A stretch of 64,000 nt of DNA from RPQJ01 sp044226195 (GTDB taxonomy: Bacteria > Pseudomonadota > Gammaproteobacteria > Steroidobacterales > Steroidobacteraceae): contig JBGAHO010000022.1 of the NCBI GenBank assembly GCA_044226195.1, forward strand, positions 1 to 64,000, written 5' to 3'. Positions within the stretch are counted from its first letter, which is position 1, and each line of letters begins with the position of its first letter. A program made the translations under genes and the position numbers. This document shows, piece by piece, positions 44,951-53,726 of the stretch. Under the pieces are notes generated by a model. That model saw nothing but the letters and a program-made list of their open reading frames with translations. It was not told where the DNA came from and made no database searches.

Positions 44951-44959
44951 TGCTAGAGT
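44951..44959 (+). promoter_or_regulatory. Extended -10 promoter element TGCTAGAGT before glpT
   Basis: TGC plus TAGAGT, followed by CGGCGCG, lies 25 bases before the TTG start of glpT. It is identical over 16 bases to the element before the binding-protein gene at 8594. Confidence 0.5.
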
Positions 44960-44984
44960 CGGCGCGCAAACGGGGGGAGCCACG

Positions 44985-46331
44985 TTGTTCGCATTCCTGA
45001 GACCCGCGCCGGACGTGCCGCGGCTGCCGGTCGATCGCATCGATGCCGAGTATCGTCGACTGCGCTGGCAGGTCTTCGCCGGCATCTTCATCGGCTACGC
45101 GGCGTACTACCTGGTGCGCAAGAACTTCGCGCTCGCCATGCCGGACATCCTCGCCGAGCATCCCGAATACACCAAGGCCCAGCTCGGCACGGCGATGACG
45201 GGGCTGTCGATCGCGTACGGCGCGTCGAAGTTCCTGATGGGCTCGGTGTCGGATCGCAGCAATCCGCGCTGGTTCATGCCGCTCGGCCTGCTCCTGTCGG
45301 CCGGTCTGATGCTGGTGTTCGGGCTCAGCCAGGCCGTGTACTCGTCGCTGTTCGCGATCGTCGCGCTGATGACGCTCAACGGCTGGGTGAGCGGCATGGG
45401 CTGGCCGCCGTCCGGCAAGACGATGGTGCACTGGTGGAGCACGCGCGAGCGCGGACGGATCGTGTCGTACTGGAACGTCGCGCACAATGTCGGCAACGGG
45501 ACGGCGGCGCCGCTCGCGCTGCTCGGCGTCGCGCTGCTCGGTACGTGGACGGCGAAATTCACGTTCAATGCGCTGGTGGCCGCGGCGATCGCCGTCGTCA
45601 TCTGGTTCCTGCTGCGCGACACGCCGCAGAGCTGCGGCCTGCCGCCCGTCGAGGAGTACAAGAACGACTACCCCTCGACCTACAAGCACGAGCACGAGCA
45701 GATCTTCACGTTCCGCCAGATCTTCTTCGAGCACGTGCTGCCCAACAAGTACCTGTGGGCCATCGCGTTCGCCAATGCGTTCGTCTACTTCGTGCGCTAC
45801 GGCGTGGTGGACTGGATCCCCACCTACATGCAGACGGCCAAGGGCTTCTCGTTCCAGGACTCGACCGTCGCGTGGGCGATGTTCGAGTACGCGGCGATTC
45901 CCGGCACGATCCTGTGCGGTTGGATGTCGGATACGGTGTTCAAGGGTCGGCGCGCGCCGGCGACGATCGTCTACATGCTCGCCACGCTGGTCGGCGTGAT
46001 CGTCTACGCGATGAACGGCAAGGGCCCGCTGTGGATCGACCAGGCGTCGCTCATCTGGATCGGCTTCTTCGTCTACGGCCCGGTCATGATCATCGGCCTG
46101 CACGCGCTCGACCTCGTGCCGAAGAAGGCGGCGGGGACGGCGGCGGGGTTCACGGGCTTCTTCGGCTACGTGTTCGGCTCGGCCGTGGCCGGCACCGGCG
46201 TCGGCTGGATCGCCGATCACTGGGGCTGGAGCGGCGTGTTCGTCACGATGGTCGGGTGCTGCCTGCTGGCGATCCTGTTCAGCGCGATGACGCTGGGGCA
46301 CAAGGCGGAGAGTCGCGCCGCGCAGGGTTGA
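44985..46331 (+). CDS. glpT: GlpT-like glycerol-3-phosphate / organophosphate antiporter
   Basis: This 448-residue major-facilitator protein of the inner membrane swaps glycerol-3-phosphate (or a similar organophosphate) for phosphate. From memory it matches E. coli GlpT block by block: FLRPAPD, RRLRWQVFAGIFIGYAAYY, VRKNFALAMP (the substrate-binding Arg), GSVSDRSNPRWF, GMGWPPSGKTMVHWWS, RDTPQSCGLPPVEEYKNDYP, VRYGVVDWIPTYMQ (second key Arg) and LVPKKAAGTAAGFTGFFGY. The start is a TTG at 44985 with GGGGGGAG upstream; it gives the same N-terminal length as E. coli GlpT. The next gene is a PhoD-type phosphatase, which may supply or process phosphorylated compounds outside the membrane. Confidence 0.9.
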   Translation: MFAFLRPAPDVPRLPVDRIDAEYRRLRWQVFAGIFIGYAAYYLVRKNFALAMPDILAEHPEYTKAQLGTAMTGLSIAYGASKFLMGSVSDRSNPRWFMPLGLLLSAGLMLVFGLSQAVYSSLFAIVALMTLNGWVSGMGWPPSGKTMVHWWSTRERGRIVSYWNVAHNVGNGTAAPLALLGVALLGTWTAKFTFNALVAAAIAVVIWFLLRDTPQSCGLPPVEEYKNDYPSTYKHEHEQIFTFRQIFFEHVLPNKYLWAIAFANAFVYFVRYGVVDWIPTYMQTAKGFSFQDSTVAWAMFEYAAIPGTILCGWMSDTVFKGRRAPATIVYMLATLVGVIVYAMNGKGPLWIDQASLIWIGFFVYGPVMIIGLHALDLVPKKAAGTAAGFTGFFGYVFGSAVAGTGVGWIADHWGWSGVFVTMVGCCLLAILFSAMTLGHKAESRAAQG

Positions 46332-46391
46332 GGCTGGCGGAGTGTCGTTGTCGCGGGTACGTCAGAGCAGTCCAACCGTGAGGTCACTGGC

Positions 46392-48479
46392 ATGAACGAC
46401 AAACCACCGGGATCGAGCGAGTCGCGCATGGCGCTCAGCCGCCGCGAGTTCGTCCAGCTGGCCGCTGCGATGGGCGCATCGCTCGCGTGGGGCGGCGCGG
46501 CTCAGGCGTCGCGGGCGCACTGGAAAGAACGTCGGGACCTCTTTCCCGAAGGCGTTGCTTCGGGCGACCCGGATCCGACCAGTGTCATCCTGTGGACGCG
46601 TCGTCCGTTCGAGCAGGGCGAACGGCACCTGCTCGCCGTCGAAGTCGCAGAGGACCCGGACTTCCGGCGCGTCGTTGCACGATCGAAGGCGCCCGTCTCT
46701 GCGGCTGCGGACTGGACTGCACGCGTGCTGGTCGGCGGTCTCAGGCCGTCGCGAATGTATTGGTATCGCTTTACGGATACCGACGGCAACGGAAGCCGCA
46801 TCGGCCGCACTCGAACGGCCCCCGCCGCTGACGATACGCGGCCGGTGAACTTCGCCTGGGTCAGCTGCCAGAGCGTCAACGAAGGCAAGCTGAACGGCTA
46901 TCGACGAATGATCTACGAGGACGAGCGTGCCGCGTCGGGCGACCAGCTCGACTTCGTCCTGCACCTCGGCGACTTCATCTACGAGGTGGTCGAATACCCG
47001 GACGAGGTGCAGACGCGGTACGACCGCAAGATCTACGAAGTCGCGCGCATCCCCGACGGCCACAAGGTCGGCAACTTCCACATCCCGTTGACGGTCGAGG
47101 GGTATCGCGCGGTGTACCAGGGCTACCTGCGCGACCCCGACCTCCAGGATGCTCGCGCCCGCTGGCCCTTCGTGTGCATCTGGGACAACCACGAGTTCTC
47201 CTGGCAGGGCTGGCAGAGCATCGTGCAGGCGGGGTCGTATGAGCAGCCGGGCCAGACGGTCAAGGTCGCCGCCAACCAGGCATGGTTCGAATACATTCCG
47301 GCACGCGTCGCGGCGCCGGGTGGATCGCTGGATCGATTCGACGCGCCCGTCGTCAAGGACGTGCCGGTCGAGACGTTCGATGCCGACGGCCTCGGCGTCG
47401 AGCCCAACAACCTGACCGCGATCCGCAGTCTCATCGGCTACCGCGCGCTGCGGTACGGTCGCCACCTCGATTTGATCATCACCGACCAGCACAGCTATCG
47501 CAGCCAGGATCCCACCATCGACCCCGCCCTCGAGAAGCTCGGCGGTCCGGAGTTCCTCGGGATGTTCCCCGAGGATGCGATGGAGATCCTCGACGGCGGA
47601 CGGACCTTCAACGCGGGCCAGCCACCGGCCGAGATCATCTTCGGCGACGTGCGAATCCCGAACCCGCAGAAGCAGGCGCCGCCCCAGACGATTCTCGGTG
47701 CCGAGCAGAAGCGGTGGTTCAAGGACCGGATGGCGCAGTCCACCGCCACGTGGAAGATCTGGGGGAACTCTCAGGGTTCGCTCGACTGGCGAGCCGATCC
47801 GCAGAATCTCCCGGCGGGGCTCACGAAGACGTGGCCGGGCAGCTACGCCATCCTCAGCAGTGGCGATTACGGCAGTGCCTACGTGGAGCGCAGCGAGATC
47901 TACGACTTCGTCCGCGACTCGAAGATCACGGGCTTCGTGACCGTCTCGGGCGACCGGCACAGCTTCTGGGCCGGCTACGCCGCAAAGGCGCTGCCGCCGA
48001 AGCCATTCGAACCGGTAGGCCTCAGTTTCGTGGGCGCCTCGCTCAGCAGTCCGGGCGCGATGGAAGCCAATGAGCACCGCCTCGCCAAGGACCATCCGCT
48101 CCGGTCATTGTTCCTGGCCGACAGGACGGCGGGAGCCCCCGAGTGGACCTTCAACATGCTGCTGAGGCACGGGGTCCGCTCGACACTCGAGTACGCCAAG
48201 ACGCGGGACCTGCAACAGGCACAGGCCCTCTCGAATCGGGACATGGCGCCGCATCTGGAGTTCGTCGATCTCGGCGGCCACGGCTATGCGAAGGTTCGCC
48301 TGACGCAAGACGAGATTCGCACGGAGTTCGTGTGCATCCCGCGGCCGATCGAGCGCAGTACCGGCAACGATGGCGGGCCGTTGCGCTATCGACTCGCGCA
48401 CGTCGCGAAGCTCTGGCGGGCGGGGGAGCGGCCGCGGATGACACGTGAATTGATCGAAGGCGAACCGGGACTTGGATGA
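46392..48479 (+). CDS. phoD: PhoD-family alkaline phosphatase / phosphodiesterase, Tat-exported
   Basis: This 695-residue periplasmic phosphatase has a twin-arginine signal, SRREFVQLAAAMGASLAW (R17-R18), for folded export with its metal cofactor. An N-terminal beta domain (~45-140, starting EGVASGDPDPTSVILWTR) precedes the metallophosphatase domain, with metal-ligand motifs VSCQSVNEG, LHLGDFIYE, WDNHEF and VTVSGDRHSFWAGY. PhoD enzymes use Ca2+/Fe3+ and act on phosphodiesters and monoesters. The C-terminus carries an additional ~100 residues (DMAPHLEFVDLGGHGY), common in one PhoD subgroup. It starts 60 bases after glpT, suggesting joint work on organophosphate use. No Pho box was recognised. 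Confidence 0.92.
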   Translation: MNDKPPGSSESRMALSRREFVQLAAAMGASLAWGGAAQASRAHWKERRDLFPEGVASGDPDPTSVILWTRRPFEQGERHLLAVEVAEDPDFRRVVARSKAPVSAAADWTARVLVGGLRPSRMYWYRFTDTDGNGSRIGRTRTAPAADDTRPVNFAWVSCQSVNEGKLNGYRRMIYEDERAASGDQLDFVLHLGDFIYEVVEYPDEVQTRYDRKIYEVARIPDGHKVGNFHIPLTVEGYRAVYQGYLRDPDLQDARARWPFVCIWDNHEFSWQGWQSIVQAGSYEQPGQTVKVAANQAWFEYIPARVAAPGGSLDRFDAPVVKDVPVETFDADGLGVEPNNLTAIRSLIGYRALRYGRHLDLIITDQHSYRSQDPTIDPALEKLGGPEFLGMFPEDAMEILDGGRTFNAGQPPAEIIFGDVRIPNPQKQAPPQTILGAEQKRWFKDRMAQSTATWKIWGNSQGSLDWRADPQNLPAGLTKTWPGSYAILSSGDYGSAYVERSEIYDFVRDSKITGFVTVSGDRHSFWAGYAAKALPPKPFEPVGLSFVGASLSSPGAMEANEHRLAKDHPLRSLFLADRTAGAPEWTFNMLLRHGVRSTLEYAKTRDLQQAQALSNRDMAPHLEFVDLGGHGYAKVRLTQDEIRTEFVCIPRPIERSTGNDGGPLRYRLAHVAKLWRAGERPRMTRELIEGEPGLG

Positions 48480-48706
48480 TGGGTGGCCGGCAGTTTGAAA
48501 TTCGGCTGCTGCGCTTATGCCGGTGTGAGAGGCTGGAAGCGGCCAGGAGCAGACGGTCGGCACGCTTCGGTTTGCATGCTCAGCGAGTCGTTTGCCGGCT
48601 GTAGGAACGGTGAATTGGTTGCTTCCTCAGATCCCACGGAACTGGGCGTCTTGGGGATGCACTCGCGGCAATTGCACTCAACAATCAGTAGTCATGCGTT
48701 ACGCGG
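48480..48706. other. Intergenic stretch with falling G+C; no gene recognised
   Basis: This region follows phoD and leads into the low-G+C hypothetical gene. A 75-codon open frame on the plus strand (48483-48710) has no ribosome site and no recognisable features, so I do not call it. The sequence becomes less G+C-rich towards its right end, marking the edge of a possibly imported segment. Confidence 0.5.
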
Positions 48707-49174
48707 ATGAAGCAAGCAGACATTACTGAACAAATAATTGGTGCGTTCGCGCCGGTCGAGAGACCTGATGCATCTGACATCGCTCCGCACGAATGCGACG
48801 AATGCGAACGCGTAAGGAGGCTGCTGATTGCGCATGCTTTCGATTGCGTACCGGATTCAACCATCAACTGGCTCAGCGACTCACTTCCCTTGCTCGGTCC
48901 CAAAGGATTGCACTATTACCTGCCCGCGTACCTGCTTCGGGCCTTGCGTGACCCCGATTGCAGAGGTATTGATTATCTCTTGAATCACTTGGCTCCCACA
49001 GACAAAGACCTCAACGAGCGCGCCGATTACTGGAAAGAGCGGCTTGCCGTGTTCTCGTCCGCCCAGCGAGCCGCCATTCTTGCTTTCGTCGGTTGGCTGG
49101 GGACCACTGCCATCGAGAAGGAATACCCCGATGAACTTGCTCGAGCTCGCAGCATCTGGAGCGAGGCTGCGTGA
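48707..49174 (+). CDS. Hypothetical protein, possibly DUF6714 family, in low-G+C DNA
   Basis: This 155-residue soluble protein has the N-terminal outline ITEQIIGAFAPVERPDASDI, then HECDECERVRRLL with two Cys and His near the start, and GLHYYLPAYLLRALRDPDCR in the middle. That outline recalls the small DUF6714 group, from memory and without a search. Its function is unknown. Codon use is unlike its neighbours: many A/T-ending codons, and a 60-base line of the gene is only about half G+C against roughly 70% around it. This suggests horizontal acquisition. The ATG at 48707 lacks a strong ribosome site. Confidence 0.72.
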   Translation: MKQADITEQIIGAFAPVERPDASDIAPHECDECERVRRLLIAHAFDCVPDSTINWLSDSLPLLGPKGLHYYLPAYLLRALRDPDCRGIDYLLNHLAPTDKDLNERADYWKERLAVFSSAQRAAILAFVGWLGTTAIEKEYPDELARARSIWSEAA

Positions 49175-49390
49175 CAAGCGCGTCAGGCACGAGTGCGGCG
49201 TAGGCATCGAAAAGATTGGGGCGTTGAGGATAGACGGAGGTGACCTGCGTGGCTGGCCGACAGGCCGTTAAGGGTCGCGAACCGCCGGTCGTCCAGCGAT
49301 GACAGGCTCCGAATGACGTTTCCGCGGAAACGTCAGGAACGCGCCAGCGCCCGACGTCGACCCCGCATGACGCTCCGGCCCAAAGTGGCT

Positions 49391-51679
49391 TCAGCGCGCA
49401 CCCGCCGCCGCCGGATTCTCCACGACATCCACCCAGATCGGGTTCGAGTACGCCTTGCGTCCGCCGACGTCCTCGACCTCGATCGCATACCACGTGCGCG
49501 CAGCCGCGCTGGCTCGAAATTCGACGTGCGCCGTCTTCGGGGAGTCGTCGAATGTCCGCGTCGCCACGACCTGGCCGCCGCCGATCAGCGTGGCCTGCTG
49601 CAGCCCCGTCACGGACTGCAGGTCGAAAGGCAGGCTGATCGTCGTGCCCGATGACACCTTGAGGTCGTTGCCGAACATCACGCCCGGCCGGATCAGCGGG
49701 CCGAACGATACGTAAGCGTGCCCGGCCTTCGCGGCCTCGGCGAACGCGACCGGCGTCGGCGCGCCGTCGAGGTGCGCAAACAGTCGCGCGGTGCCCGACT
49801 CGTGGTTCCACACATCGTGCACGTCGGTGCCGCCGCTCAGGTAGTAGCGATGGCCGGCATTCCAGAACTGCCACAGGGCGTGCGCCACCTTGTCGTGGTC
49901 CGTCGGCACGTCCGCGTTGATCTCGAACAGGTCGAGCGCGGGATTGAACCCGCCGGGCACCACGCCCGCGGCGAGGCTCGCGAGGTAGCCGTACGGAATG
50001 AACGGGTGGTTGCTCTGCACGACGATCGCACCCTGGCGGCGCGCCTCGGCCAGCACCTGGTGGATGGTGGCCGTGCTGGTGTCGATGGCGAGTTTCTGGC
50101 CCTGCGGCGACAGCGGCCACGCGTTGAAGTGGCCCCAGCTCGGCGAGATCTCCATCGATGCGATGAACGGCACGCCGCGCCGATCGGCAATGGCCTGCAG
50201 CTTGGCGTGATTCGCGGTCGAGTCGTGATCGCTCACGAACAGGAAGTCGAGCCCCGCCGCGAGCTGCGAGCGCGCGAGGTACTCGGCTGGCGTCACGCCC
50301 TCGGCCTGGTCCGCGTGGTGATGCAGGTCGGCGCCGTACCATCCCGCGGTCCGCGGATCGAACAGGCGCGCGAGCTGGACCTGCGCTTCGACCGGCGCGC
50401 CGGGCCGCACGGTCAGGTCGAGCATCTGGCTCGGGCCGAAGAACACGCCGCCTGACGTCACCTTGAAGCTGTACTGGCCCGGCGCCATCTCGACGTCGTA
50501 GTGGCCCAGCCGGTCGAGCTCCGTGAAGAACGTGCTGCGCCCGAGGTATTCGACCAGCGGCTTCTGGCCCTGCGTGATCACGATGCGCGCGTCCACGCCG
50601 CGGCCGGTCTTCGCATCGGTGACGTCGAACGACACGCGGCCCGGCGGCTCGAGGTCGGCAAAATCGTGCGTCACGGCCGCACCTGCCGTGACGGTGACCG
50701 GCACGGAAGTCGTCTGTGAATAGCCCTGCGCCGTCGCATAGGCCTGGTACTCGCCCGTCGGCAAGGCCACGTCGAATCGACCGTCGTGCCCGACGCTCCA
50801 CGCGTACGGCGCGCCCTGGCGATAGAACACCACGACCGGCGTCGCCACCGGCTGTCCTTCGCGCGTCCGCACCGAGCCCTGTACGCGGCCCGACGGCAGC
50901 TTCCGCCGCTCGATCTCCGCGGCGACGACCGGGCCGAGGTCCCCACGCGGGCCGACCTGCAGCCACGCATCGAACGTGCGCGATTCGCCGGGTGCCAGGT
51001 CGTGCTTCACGAACAGGTCCTTCGAGCGCGAGCCCACGTAGTCGACGTAGGGCGCGTGCAGCGTGATCGACCAGTCGGCGTCGTAGGCGCTCGCGCGGTC
51101 GGCGAGCGCACCGGTGGCAGGGCCCTCCTGCAGGTCGCCCAGTCCTGGAATGCCGAAGTAGTACCCCGCGCTCGGCCACAGCGTCTGGCCCGAGAGCAGG
51201 CCCGTGAGCGGGCGCTTGCCGGTGTTGGTCATCACCGTGCGCAACTCGATCCGGTCCGACTCGCTGCGCAGCGTGTAGGTCGTGTCGATCGCCACGTCGC
51301 CCCAGTCGCGCACCGCCTGCACCACCACCTGCTGCGGCCCGCGCTTCAGTACCTTCACGCGCTGGTAGGTGTTCGGCCACGCGGACCAGTTGTTCGGGAT
51401 GAAGTCCGCGAACACCACGCGATCCCTGGCGGGTTGTCCGTCGATGACCGGTGCGAGATCGACGATCGCGCCGCGCGGCACGCCGTAAGGCACGGCGCTT
51501 TCGACGGCCAGCGCGAAGGCGAGCTTCTCGTTGCGGACCGTCAGGTCGTGCGCGGCCGTGGCCTCGCCGTCCGGAATCGACGTGGGACCTTCCTGGACCT
51601 CGACGGCGGCCCGCGACGGGTCGGCCGCGACAAACGCGAGGCAGGCGAGCAGGGCGAGCCGGCAGGACGAGTGCGTCAT
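49391..51679 (-). CDS. Secreted CehA/McbA-type PHP metallohydrolase
   Basis: This 762-residue exported protein has a signal peptide at ~1-24 (LALLACLAFVAADPSRA). The first ~430 residues are beta-rich, including carboxypeptidase-regulatory-like repeats (GRVQGSVRTREGQPVATPVV). A PHP-type metal-binding hydrolase domain then fills ~435-690: GADLHHHADQAEG, FLFVSDHDS, VQSNHPFIPYGY and GGTDVHDVWN are the metal-ligand motifs. CehA is a carbamate (carbaryl) hydrolase; most relatives have unknown substrates. The ATG at 51679 follows a TGAGG site, 7 bases after the class V enzyme's stop, making it the last gene of a minus-strand operon. Confidence 0.83.
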   Translation of the reverse strand: MTHSSCRLALLACLAFVAADPSRAAVEVQEGPTSIPDGEATAAHDLTVRNEKLAFALAVESAVPYGVPRGAIVDLAPVIDGQPARDRVVFADFIPNNWSAWPNTYQRVKVLKRGPQQVVVQAVRDWGDVAIDTTYTLRSESDRIELRTVMTNTGKRPLTGLLSGQTLWPSAGYYFGIPGLGDLQEGPATGALADRASAYDADWSITLHAPYVDYVGSRSKDLFVKHDLAPGESRTFDAWLQVGPRGDLGPVVAAEIERRKLPSGRVQGSVRTREGQPVATPVVVFYRQGAPYAWSVGHDGRFDVALPTGEYQAYATAQGYSQTTSVPVTVTAGAAVTHDFADLEPPGRVSFDVTDAKTGRGVDARIVITQGQKPLVEYLGRSTFFTELDRLGHYDVEMAPGQYSFKVTSGGVFFGPSQMLDLTVRPGAPVEAQVQLARLFDPRTAGWYGADLHHHADQAEGVTPAEYLARSQLAAGLDFLFVSDHDSTANHAKLQAIADRRGVPFIASMEISPSWGHFNAWPLSPQGQKLAIDTSTATIHQVLAEARRQGAIVVQSNHPFIPYGYLASLAAGVVPGGFNPALDLFEINADVPTDHDKVAHALWQFWNAGHRYYLSGGTDVHDVWNHESGTARLFAHLDGAPTPVAFAEAAKAGHAYVSFGPLIRPGVMFGNDLKVSSGTTISLPFDLQSVTGLQQATLIGGGQVVATRTFDDSPKTAHVEFRASAAARTWYAIEVEDVGGRKAYSNPIWVDVVENPAAAGAR

Positions 51680-51686
51680 GGGGGCC

Positions 51687-52916
51687 TCAGGCGGTGAGGG
51701 GTTCAAGCGCGCGGATCAGCCGCTCCACTTCGGCGGCGGTCGTGTAGTGCACGAACGAGGTGCGCACGAGTCCGTCCGTGGTGTCGTAGCCGAGTGCCTG
51801 CACGAGACGGTAGGCGTAGAAATTGCCGGACCCGACGCCGATGCGCTGTGCCGCGAGCTGCCGTGCGATGTCGGCCGAGCTGCGACCCTGTACCGAGAAG
51901 GCCACGGTCGGTGCGCGCACGCGCGCGTCGGTCGCGCCGATCAGCCGCACGTTCGGCCGCGAGGCCAGGAAGTCGAGCAGTGGCTGCAGCCGCTCGGTCT
52001 CGGCGGCCCGGAACAAGTCGTGCACTGCCGCGGCCTGCGCCTGCGGCGAGCGATTCCCGTAGCCGTGGTGCGCCGCGACCGCTTCGAGATAGTCGATCAC
52101 GCCGTTCGTCGCCGCCACCTGCGCGTGATCGGGGCCCGCGGGCGTGAAGCGGCCGGGCAGTTCGTCGCCCTTGAAGAAATGCGCCTGCGACGGCAGCCGG
52201 GTCGCGAGATCACGTCGCACGACCATCGCGCCGAGGTGCGGTCCGTACACCTTGTAGAGCGAGAAGAGATACACGTCGGCGCCGAGCGCCTGCACGTCCG
52301 GCAGCCCGTGCGGCGTGAAGGAAACGCCGTCGACGACCGCGACCGCACCGGCGCGGTGGATGCGATCGACGATCTCGCGCACCGGGTGGATGCTCGCGAC
52401 CACGTTCGAGCACTGAGTGAATGCCACGACGCGCGTGCGCGGTCCGAGCAGCGCCTCGAGGTCCCCAACGTGCAGCGCGCCGTTCGCATCGACCTGCCAC
52501 GTGCGCACGACCATGCCCTCGTCCTGCAGCCGTGCCCAGGCGCCGATGTTCGCCTCGTGGTCCTGGTTCGTGACGATGACTTCATCGCCCGGCTTCAGGT
52601 GCTTGCGGAAGGCCTGCGCGAGTACGTACGTGTTCTGCGAGGTCGACGGCCCGAGGTACAGCTCGTCGGTCTCGACGTTGAGCCAGGCGGCGAGTCGCGA
52701 CTTCGCGCGGTCCATCTGCGCGCCGGCCGTCGCCGAGGGCTCGAACGCGTAGTAGGGCTGCACCTTGGTGCGTCGATAGTAGCCGTCGAGCGCCTCGATC
52801 GTGTGGCGCGACGCGAACGAGCCGCCGGCATTTTCGAAATGCGCGTAGCCGGCGAGGCTGGGCTCGGCGAACGCGGGGAACTGGGCGCGGACGAAGTCGA
52901 GGTCGAGTCGGGTCAT
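51687..52916 (-). CDS. Class V PLP aminotransferase / cysteine-desulfurase-like protein
   Basis: This 409-residue fold-type I PLP enzyme has the cofactor Lys in FSLYKVYGPHLGAMVV; LGPSTSQNTYVLAQAF binds the phosphate; VVDGVSFTPHGLPDV holds the ring Asp; NQDHEANIG and FTQCSNVVASI are typical of the NifS-like CsdA group. The catalytic Cys loop of true desulfurases is not obvious: NRSPQAQAAAVHDLF and the C-terminus have no Cys at the expected place, so aminotransferase, lyase or epimerase chemistry may be likelier. The protein has no signal peptide although its neighbours are exported. The ATG at 52916 overlaps the upstream stop by four bases. Confidence 0.83.
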   Translation of the reverse strand: MTRLDLDFVRAQFPAFAEPSLAGYAHFENAGGSFASRHTIEALDGYYRRTKVQPYYAFEPSATAGAQMDRAKSRLAAWLNVETDELYLGPSTSQNTYVLAQAFRKHLKPGDEVIVTNQDHEANIGAWARLQDEGMVVRTWQVDANGALHVGDLEALLGPRTRVVAFTQCSNVVASIHPVREIVDRIHRAGAVAVVDGVSFTPHGLPDVQALGADVYLFSLYKVYGPHLGAMVVRRDLATRLPSQAHFFKGDELPGRFTPAGPDHAQVAATNGVIDYLEAVAAHHGYGNRSPQAQAAAVHDLFRAAETERLQPLLDFLASRPNVRLIGATDARVRAPTVAFSVQGRSSADIARQLAAQRIGVGSGNFYAYRLVQALGYDTTDGLVRTSFVHYTTAAEVERLIRALEPLTA

Positions 52917-53725
52917 GGCGTCTTTCCGTCGGTGAGTGCGGCGCCCGGTCCCAGCACGTCGACGTGCCGGGCCCAGTTGGTGAGGGGTTCGAGGAACTGC
53001 ACCATGTACCCGGGTCCCTCGTCCTGCAGCCAGGCGAGCGAGAGGTAGCGCGGCTGCAGGTCGTCGCTGATCAGCGCCGCATCGGCGACGATCCAGCGGT
53101 CGCCCTGGCGGTATTCGGTCCAGGCGTGGCCGAAGGCGCCGTACTGGCCCTTCGGGGCCACGACCACGAGCCCGACCGCCACTCTCGCCGGCAGGCCGAC
53201 CGAGCGGGCCAGCGCCGCGGCGAGCACGGCGTGCTCGGTGCAGTCGCCGCGCAGGCGCGTCGCCACGGTCGAGGCCAGTTGCCAGGGCTGGTCCGAAGAC
53301 GCCACGACCCTGGCGTTCACGAAGCGCGCGATTGCGTCGGGCGTCGGCGGCTCCGGATGCTGGGCCAGGAACTCCTTACGCAGGGCCTGCACGCTGGGTT
53401 CGTCGTAGTCGATGACGAACGTCGGCTCGAGCCAGGTGCGGCCTGCATCGCCCGCCGGAGGTTGCGGATTCGGCAGCAGCTCGACGTCCAGGCCAGTGGC
53501 CCCGGTCGCCGGCGGCGCGACGCCGAGGCGTGCCGCGAGCTTCACCGGGTCGCGCGACTCGATGCGGATGCGCAGCGCGTGGTCCGCCGGCACGACGGCG
53601 GTGACCTGGGATGCGGTCGGAATGACAAACAGCGGCACGAGGTCGGCCCGGGCGCTGCCGGCGAACAGGGCGGCGAGCGCCATCGCCGCGCCGGCGACCC
53701 GGCGGGCGGGGCCGACGCGCCGCAT
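52913..53725 (-). CDS. Exported transglutaminase-like protease-fold protein
   Basis: This 270-residue exported protein has a signal peptide at ~1-27 (AGAAMALAALFAGSARA). The transglutaminase-like core (~130-245) shows the Cys-His-Asp triad: RGDCTEHAVLAAALARSVGL, FGHAWTEYRQGDRW and IVADAAL. Bacterial proteins of this type act as peptidases or amide-bond enzymes, often in the periplasm. The substrate is unknown. The ATG at 53725 lies one base after the upstream gene's stop, and its own stop overlaps the class V enzyme's start, so four minus-strand genes (54947 to 49391) form one operon. Confidence 0.82.
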   Translation of the reverse strand: MRRVGPARRVAGAAMALAALFAGSARADLVPLFVIPTASQVTAVVPADHALRIRIESRDPVKLAARLGVAPPATGATGLDVELLPNPQPPAGDAGRTWLEPTFVIDYDEPSVQALRKEFLAQHPEPPTPDAIARFVNARVVASSDQPWQLASTVATRLRGDCTEHAVLAAALARSVGLPARVAVGLVVVAPKGQYGAFGHAWTEYRQGDRWIVADAALISDDLQPRYLSLAWLQDEGPGYMVQFLEPLTNWARHVDVLGPGAALTDGKTP

Positions 53726-53726
53726 G

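Noticed and set aside
48483..48710. A 75-codon open frame after phoD.
   Set aside because: There is no ribosome site, no recognised features and unusual composition; it is probably non-coding.
48660..49280. Possible integron cassette boundaries (GCGTTAC near 48700 and CCGTTAAGG near 49270) around the low-G+C gene.
   Set aside because: Neither site has the matching complementary RYYYAAC half or a convincing folded attC structure, and no integrase is in the window.
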